From contig CAMFSS010000065.1 in assembly GCA_945983195.1 (NCBI GenBank), positions 1-9,240 on the forward strand: a DNA stretch of 9,240 nucleotides, written 5' to 3'. Numbering within the stretch: the first letter of the stretch is position 1; every line of letters begins with the position of its first letter. The DNA is from an uncultured Prevotellaceae bacterium. Lineage in GTDB: Bacteria; Bacteroidota; Bacteroidia; Bacteroidales; Muribaculaceae. The position numbers and the translations under genes were made by a program. Below are positions 5,781 to 9,240 of this stretch, piece by piece. The notes beneath the pieces were generated by a model. It did no database searches and was not told the DNA's origin. It saw only the letters and a list, made by a program, of their open reading frames with translations.

Positions 5781-7238
5781 CTACGGCAACGGTCGGAAAA
5801 GGTCGTTGAGTGTAAGCTCTTTCTGGATTATTGCACTATGGGTGTTCGGCTTTACGCCAAATGATGTAATCATAGTGAGAATGAGCGATTTCCGTGTTGC
5901 AGTCACGTTGGCAAAAGCATTTATCTTTTTGATTAATCGCGCTTCATAGTCCTTTGTGATTTCAAACGCATCGTTTGCATATTTTATCTCGCAAAGATTC
6001 ACAGTGTCGTCTTTGCGGTCGATCATGACGTCGAATTGTTCACTAATAGTAGTGTCGTTGCTTCTCCAGGAGCAAGCCAGACTCTGTACGCCGGTTATTC
6101 CCAGTGCCTGCTTGATTTGGCTCAGATGGTTCAGGCACAGCATTTCAAATGAGAGTCCTGCCCAGGTGTTGTGCAACGGACTATTGTAGGAAGTGGTCCA
6201 GAACTGTTCGTCGTGATAACTGTTTTGCTTCACAAAGTTGAAGTAGAACAGAGTGTAGAAATCAACGAGCTGATAAATTATTTTGTTTTTCTGGCGTTTC
6301 CCACCACCAATGGCTATCTTATTGGCAAATGGAACATAAGAGCGAATCAGTCCGCACTGTTCCAATTCTTCGAGAAATGTGCTGAAAGCTCCATTGTCGG
6401 CTTGCCTTGTCGCAGTGAGGAGTTCCTGCCTGTTCAGCCCCATCTGCTTTGTTGCCAATGCCGTCACTATGTCGATGTGAGTAGATGCATTCTTGAATAA
6501 TGCCCGGTATATGTCGTTGAACTCGTCTTTAAGAGGAGCATTTGCAGAGAAAAACAGATAGTCCAGATTCTGTGACACGCTTTTCGACTTGTCCATCATC
6601 GACAAGTAGTAGGGTATGCCTCCTAAAGCCATGTAGCATTCTGCAATCTGCTTCCGGCTGTAGCTGAATCCCGATTCCTTGAAGTACACTTCACACTCGC
6701 CGAGAGTGAATGGGTTTAATACGATGTTATGCGTCAGACGGTTGTGCAGACCACCTTTGCTCCTAATGAGATTGTTGATCATCCATGATGTTGCCGATCC
6801 ACACACAATTAGCTTGATGTCGTTGCGCAATACCGCCCAACTGTTCCAGAAATTTTCTAATGCAGCAATAAATCCCGATTTGGCAGTATCCATCCACGGC
6901 AATTCATCGATAAAAATAATCTTGTTGCCTTCAGGCAGCTTTTCAAGGTGGCGTGACAGTTCGTAGAATGCAAGAATCCAGTTTTTTTGAATCGACAGCC
7001 TTTCGGAGCCGGTACTCTTTTGCAGTGCAATAGCGAAATTGGCTAACTGCTCTGCTTTTGTAGCCCGATACATTCCTGTCACGAAGAATGCAAAGTTGTC
7101 GGAAGCGGCTTTGCGGATAAGGAACGTCTTGCCTACACGGCGTCGACCATACACTGCCACAAACTCCGAATGGTCGGAGCTGAGATATTCTTGCAATAAA
7201 TTCAGTTCAAAAGTTCTGCCGATTAATTTGGGTGCCAT
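5781..7238 (-). CDS. AAA ATPase with C-terminal DUF234 nuclease-like domain
   Basis: A 485-residue cytoplasmic protein of the ATPase_2 (archaeal-type ATPase) plus DUF234 architecture. It has an N-terminal GRTFEL motif (7-12), Walker A GRRRVGKT (31-38), Walker B IIFIDELPW (107-115) and a sensor-like VCGSATSWM segment after it. A winged-helix-like middle part (about 250-310, NRQELLTATRQADNGAFSTFLEELEQCGLI) follows. The C-terminal DUF234 region has FDVMID (402-407) and CEIKY (416-420), which fit the D...ExK core of PD-(D/E)xK nuclease folds. Full length for the family; start chosen at the only ATG before GRTFEL. These ATPases are common and often multicopy in Bacteroidales and Archaea; their cellular role is not established and I do not assign one. 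It has its own promoter at 7258-7288, converges on the caspase-like gene, and lies next to the palindrome array. Confidence 0.88.
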   Translation of the reverse strand: MAPKLIGRTFELNLLQEYLSSDHSEFVAVYGRRRVGKTFLIRKAASDNFAFFVTGMYRATKAEQLANFAIALQKSTGSERLSIQKNWILAFYELSRHLEKLPEGNKIIFIDELPWMDTAKSGFIAALENFWNSWAVLRNDIKLIVCGSATSWMINNLIRSKGGLHNRLTHNIVLNPFTLGECEVYFKESGFSYSRKQIAECYMALGGIPYYLSMMDKSKSVSQNLDYLFFSANAPLKDEFNDIYRALFKNASTHIDIVTALATKQMGLNRQELLTATRQADNGAFSTFLEELEQCGLIRSYVPFANKIAIGGGKRQKNKIIYQLVDFYTLFYFNFVKQNSYHDEQFWTTSYNSPLHNTWAGLSFEMLCLNHLSQIKQALGITGVQSLACSWRSNDTTISEQFDVMIDRKDDTVNLCEIKYANDAFEITKDYEARLIKKINAFANVTATRKSLILTMITSFGVKPNTHSAIIQKELTLNDLFRPLP

Positions 7239-7257
7239 AATTGCCGTATTTTATGCG

Positions 7258-7288
7258 CAAATTTATCATTTTTTGTTGAGTTACGCAA
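7258..7288 (-). promoter_or_regulatory. Promoter of the DUF234 ATPase gene
   Basis: On the minus strand, TAAATTTG (plus 7258-7265) fits TAnnTTTG exactly, and TTG (plus 7286-7288) lies 20 bases upstream as the -33 element. Transcription should begin near 7251-7254, about 13-16 bases before the start codon at 7238. The -33 element falls inside the first palindrome of the repeat array (7281-7312), so anything binding that repeat would cover the promoter. Confidence 0.65.
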
Positions 7289-7467
7289 GTTATCGTTTGA
7301 TAATCTGCGGAAATAGGGTTCTTTTTGGGAGATTCCGCAGATAATCGTGCAATAATCAGCGGAAATTCGGTATTTTGTGGTATTTCCGCAGATTATCGCG
7401 CAATAATTAGCGGAAATGGGGTATTTTTGAGATGTTTCCGCAGATTATCGTGCAATAATTAGCGGAA
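7281..7467. repeat. Four tandem 32-bp near-palindromes, period 51-52 bp
   Basis: Four 32-bp units start at 7281, 7333, 7384 and 7436 (steps of 52, 51 and 52). Units 2-4 begin TTCCGC and end GCGGAA, with an interior such as GATTATCGTGCAATAATT that pairs with itself around a 6-base centre, so each unit can form a hairpin of 12 pairs with one A-A mismatch. Unit 2 has one extra mismatch (GATAAT for GATTAT). Unit 1 is diverged (TTACGC at its left end) but keeps its own pairing. The roughly 20-base segments between units (for example 7313-7332, 7365-7383 and 7416-7435) share a G-run followed by TTTT, so the whole 52-bp unit was duplicated. The palindromic units and similar spacers argue against CRISPR. 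The array fills the gap between the minus-strand ATPase promoter and the trmD promoter region. Possible roles are operator sites, a REP/BIME-like element, or transcript-folding elements. Confidence 0.85.
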
Positions 7468-7547
7468 GTGAAATTCCTTTGGGGCTTTGTTTGGGAATTT
7501 TAAGGAGATTTTGTGCGGTGAAGTCATATAAATTGGTGATTTTGTGC

Positions 7548-7555
7548 TAACTTTG
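7548..7555 (+). promoter_or_regulatory. -7 box of the trmD operon
   Basis: TAACTTTG at 7548-7555 followed by GCAGATT is a perfect TAnnTTTG box in the same context as the promoter at 257-264. No TTG is found 19-21 bases upstream, so the -33 element is weak. Transcription would start near 7560-7563. The leader would begin with a 6-bp hairpin, CGGAAC 7566-7571 with GTTCCG 7577-7582, about 45 bases before the trmD start. Confidence 0.55.
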
Positions 7556-7626
7556 CAGATTATATCGGAACATGGAGTTCCGGTGCAAACTGAATGATTT
7601 TTTCGTGTTTTTCTATGGACGACAAG

Positions 7627-8301
7627 ATGAGAATTGACATAATCACCGTGATGCCTGAGATGCTGGAGTCGCCGCTCAACTGCTCGATTCTGAAGCGTGC
7701 TCAGGACAAGGGACTTGTTGACATTGTGGTGCACAATTTGCGCGACTATTCGCTCAACAAGCACCGCAAGGTCGATGACTATCCCTTTGGCGGTGAGGCT
7801 GGTATGGTGATGCAGATTGAGCCTGTCGACCGCTGCATTTCGGCTCTGAAGGCCGAGCGCGACTACGACGACATCATCTTCACCACCCCCGACGGTGAGC
7901 AGTTCACCCAGCCTATTGCCAACGAGCTGTCGATGAAGCACAATCTCATGATACTGTGCGGACACTACAAGGGCGTGGACTATCGCATTCGCGAGCACCT
8001 CATCACGCGCGAAATCACCATTGGCGACTATGTGCTCACCGGCGGCGAGATTCCGGCTGCGGTGATTGCCGATGCCGTGGTGCGCCTCATTCCGGGTGCC
8101 ATAGGCGATGAGCAGAGTGCTCTGAGCGACTCTTTTCAGGACAATCTGCTCGCTCCACCGGTCTACACCCGACCTGCCGAGTATAAAGGCTGGCGTGTGC
8201 CCGACATATTGCTCTCGGGGCATCAGGCGAAAATCGACGAGTGGAAACACGACATGGCGGTGCAGCGCACATTGCAGTTGCGCCCCGACCTGCTAAAGTA
8301 G
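7627..8301 (+). CDS. trmD: tRNA (guanine37-N1)-methyltransferase TrmD
   Basis: Transfers a methyl group from S-adenosylmethionine to N1 of G37 next to the anticodon, which prevents frameshifting; it acts as a cytoplasmic dimer. From MRIDIITVMPEM the protein is 224 residues, the usual Bacteroidales length. Trefoil-knot SPOUT-family marks are present: DDYPFGGEAGMVM near the N-terminal third, CGHYKGVDYRIREHL, and IGDYVLTGGEIPAAV, which form the AdoMet-binding knot. Then comes SDSFQDNLLAPPVYTRPAEY, followed by GWRVPDILLSGHQAKI and the C-terminal LRPDLLK. Two other in-frame ATGs lie upstream (7594 and 7615). I prefer 7627 because family members begin at M-R-I-D, and the extra residues MIFSCFSMDDK are not family-like. 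First gene of a cluster with the division gene 24 bases downstream. Confidence 0.95.
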   Translation: MRIDIITVMPEMLESPLNCSILKRAQDKGLVDIVVHNLRDYSLNKHRKVDDYPFGGEAGMVMQIEPVDRCISALKAERDYDDIIFTTPDGEQFTQPIANELSMKHNLMILCGHYKGVDYRIREHLITREITIGDYVLTGGEIPAAVIADAVVRLIPGAIGDEQSALSDSFQDNLLAPPVYTRPAEYKGWRVPDILLSGHQAKIDEWKHDMAVQRTLQLRPDLLK

Positions 8302-8325
8302 TTGAATGGCAAGAAGTTGTTAGTT

Positions 8326-8667
8326 ATGGCAAGTATAGAAGACAAAAACGACAAACCGACGGCAAAAGAGGAGAAGAAGCCTCGTGCCAAGTGGATAAAG
8401 TGGGTCACCAGTCCGATTATTGTGGTGATACCCATCGTTGTGTTCCTGCTGTTCTACAGCGACAACAGCTACATCAACCGCACCGAGCATCAGGAGCAGA
8501 TTGATGAGCTGAAGGCTGAGATAAAGCTCAATCTCGATTCTACTCGCTACTATGAGCAGAAGACTGCCTCTCTCAACACCGACCGCGAGCGACTTGAGAA
8601 AATAGCGCGTGAGCAATATGGCATGAAGCGCGACAATGAGGATGTGTATATCATGGATATAAGATAG
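8326..8667 (+). CDS. DivIC/FtsB-like septum formation initiator
   Basis: A 113-residue bitopic inner-membrane protein of the FtsB/DivIC family, part of the divisome FtsQ-FtsL-FtsB-type subcomplex that licenses septal wall synthesis. A charged cytoplasmic N-terminus (1-25, many Lys/Glu) is followed by one membrane segment at about 28-46 (SPIIVVIPIVVFLLFY), a periplasmic coiled coil at about 54-90 (EHQEQIDELKAEIKLNLDS), and the conserved end ERLEKIAREQYGMKRDNEDV. The start at ATG 8326 is chosen over a TTG at 8302, which would add eight residues. It lies 24 bases after trmD with no promoter between, so the two are probably co-transcribed. Confidence 0.88.
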   Translation: MASIEDKNDKPTAKEEKKPRAKWIKWVTSPIIVVIPIVVFLLFYSDNSYINRTEHQEQIDELKAEIKLNLDSTRYYEQKTASLNTDRERLEKIAREQYGMKRDNEDVYIMDIR

Positions 8668-8721
8668 GCAATCTTTGCTATCCTAACGACAACAATAACA
8701 AAAAGATGATATCAAAAAAAT

Positions 8722-9087
8722 ATGGACAACAATAAAAACCGACTGCTCTATAAACTGATTGCCGTGGCAATGGCAATGATTCTGGTGGCTGCCGTGCTGC
8801 CGATATTGCAAATCCACTGGGAAGGCTCACGCTATATGCTTGCCGTGGGTGCTGCTGCCACACTGGTTCTGCGTCTGCTGCTGAAATATCCAAAGAGCAC
8901 ATCGCGCATAGCGCGCCTGCACCGCATGGAGAATGTGGCGGCAATGTGCTACTGCGTATCGGCATTTTTCCTGTTCTATCCCGGTGCAGGAGCAACCGAC
9001 TGGCTCGGATTCCTCACCGCGGGAGCAGCTTTGCAAATTTATGCAACATTCACCATTGATTATCTCGAAAAAAGGGATAAAAAGTGA
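8722..9087 (+). CDS. Small four-helix membrane protein, function unknown
   Basis: 121 residues with four hydrophobic segments at about 9-30 (YKLIAVAMAMILVAAVLPIL), 38-53, 70-87 (ENVAAMCYCVSAFFLFYPG) and 93-112 (WLGFLTAGAALQIYATFTID). The tail ends in LEKRDKK, so both ends are probably cytoplasmic. No signal peptide, catalytic motif or family is recognisable. It follows the DivIC-like gene by 54 bases with no good promoter between; a small hairpin (8663-8671 with 8675-8682) overlaps the end of that gene but lacks a T run. Its place between a division gene and coaX suggests a conserved cluster member, perhaps an envelope helper, but no function can be assigned. Confidence 0.75.
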   Translation: MDNNKNRLLYKLIAVAMAMILVAAVLPILQIHWEGSRYMLAVGAAATLVLRLLLKYPKSTSRIARLHRMENVAAMCYCVSAFFLFYPGAGATDWLGFLTAGAALQIYATFTIDYLEKRDKK

Positions 9088-9149
9088 CATTAATTAGGTG
9101 TGCAAAGCGAAAAAAGCTTAATAATAGGTGTTTATTGAGTAGTATTTAG

Positions 9150-9157
9150 TAATTTTG
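9150..9157 (+). promoter_or_regulatory. -7 box just before coaX
   Basis: TAATTTTG at 9150-9157 matches TAnnTTTG. It ends 7 bases before the coaX ATG at 9165, so transcription starting 4-7 bases after the box would give a leader of only a few bases or none. No TTG is seen about 20 bases upstream. Confidence 0.45.
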
Positions 9158-9164
9158 CCCTGAA

Positions 9165-9240
9165 ATGGAACTGAGCATAGCAATCGACCAAGGCAACTCG
9201 TCGGCAAAGGTGGCAATTTTTGCCGGAGAGAAGCTCATTG
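9165..9240 (+). CDS. coaX: Type III pantothenate kinase CoaX (partial, 5' end only)
   Basis: Only the first 25 codons are inside the window; the gene runs off the right edge. The start MELSIAIDQGNSSAKVAIF carries the family's first phosphate-binding motif, D-x-G-N-(S/T)-x-x-K, at residues 8-15, as in CoaX proteins of Bacteroidales. CoaX phosphorylates pantothenate, the first step of coenzyme A synthesis, in the cytoplasm. The motif's closeness to the N-terminus supports ATG 9165. It is separated by 77 bases from the membrane-protein gene and has its own likely -7 box. Confidence 0.8.
   Translation, partial: MELSIAIDQGNSSAKVAIFAGEKLI

Noticed and set aside
7281..7467. CRISPR-like array (32-bp repeats, roughly 20-bp spacers)
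   Set aside because: The units are near-perfect palindromes, the spacers resemble each other and are too short, unit 1 is heavily diverged, and no cas gene is present.
7459..8250. 263-codon minus frame opposite trmD
   Set aside because: It is antisense to trmD, a certain gene, and runs into the repeat array.

Overview
The window looks like a chromosomal segment from a gut-type Bacteroidales bacterium, most likely of the Muribaculaceae/Bacteroidaceae kind. This is inferred from three things. Promoters repeatedly carry the Bacteroidetes -7 box TAnnTTTG, often running into GCAGA. The gene families are typical of the group: a BspA-like leucine-rich repeat surface protein, a GHL10/DUF187 glycosyl hydrolase-like protein, a Sel1-caspase protein and a DUF234 ATPase. 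The housekeeping TrmD, DivIC/FtsB-like and CoaX sequences also read like Bacteroidales proteins.

Layout. Positions 1-695 hold no protein gene. They contain a good promoter (234-264), nested inverted repeats, and a strongly folded RNA (about 516-674) with its own intrinsic terminator, ending 21 bases before the start codon of a secreted BspA-like protein (696-2477, +). That protein has lost its last residues to a frameshift; the original C-terminal frame continues to 2526. A 15-bp hairpin terminator at 2562-2599 separates it from a convergent secreted GHL10-type protein with a C-terminal FnIII-like domain (4180-2618, -). Divergent from that gene is an exported Sel1-repeat/caspase-like gene (4373-5746, +), cut by an in-frame TAA at 4589. 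A DUF234-type AAA ATPase (7238-5781, -) converges on it.

Positions 7239-7626 are an intergenic region with four 32-bp near-palindromes spaced 51-52 bp apart. The array starts on the ATPase promoter and ends about 80 bp before the trmD promoter. From 7548 on comes a housekeeping cluster: trmD (tRNA m1G37 methyltransferase), a DivIC/FtsB-type division protein, a small four-helix membrane protein, and the first 25 codons of coaX (type III pantothenate kinase), which appears to have its own promoter almost touching its start codon.

How it fits together. The right end (trmD to coaX) is an ordinary conserved cluster. The left two thirds are accessory genes read from separate promoters, two of them broken (the bspA-like gene by a frameshift, the caspase gene by a nonsense codon). 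The least ordinary parts are the folded RNA/terminator sitting directly on the bspA-like start and the palindrome array between the ATPase and trmD. I found no convincing new multi-gene system.
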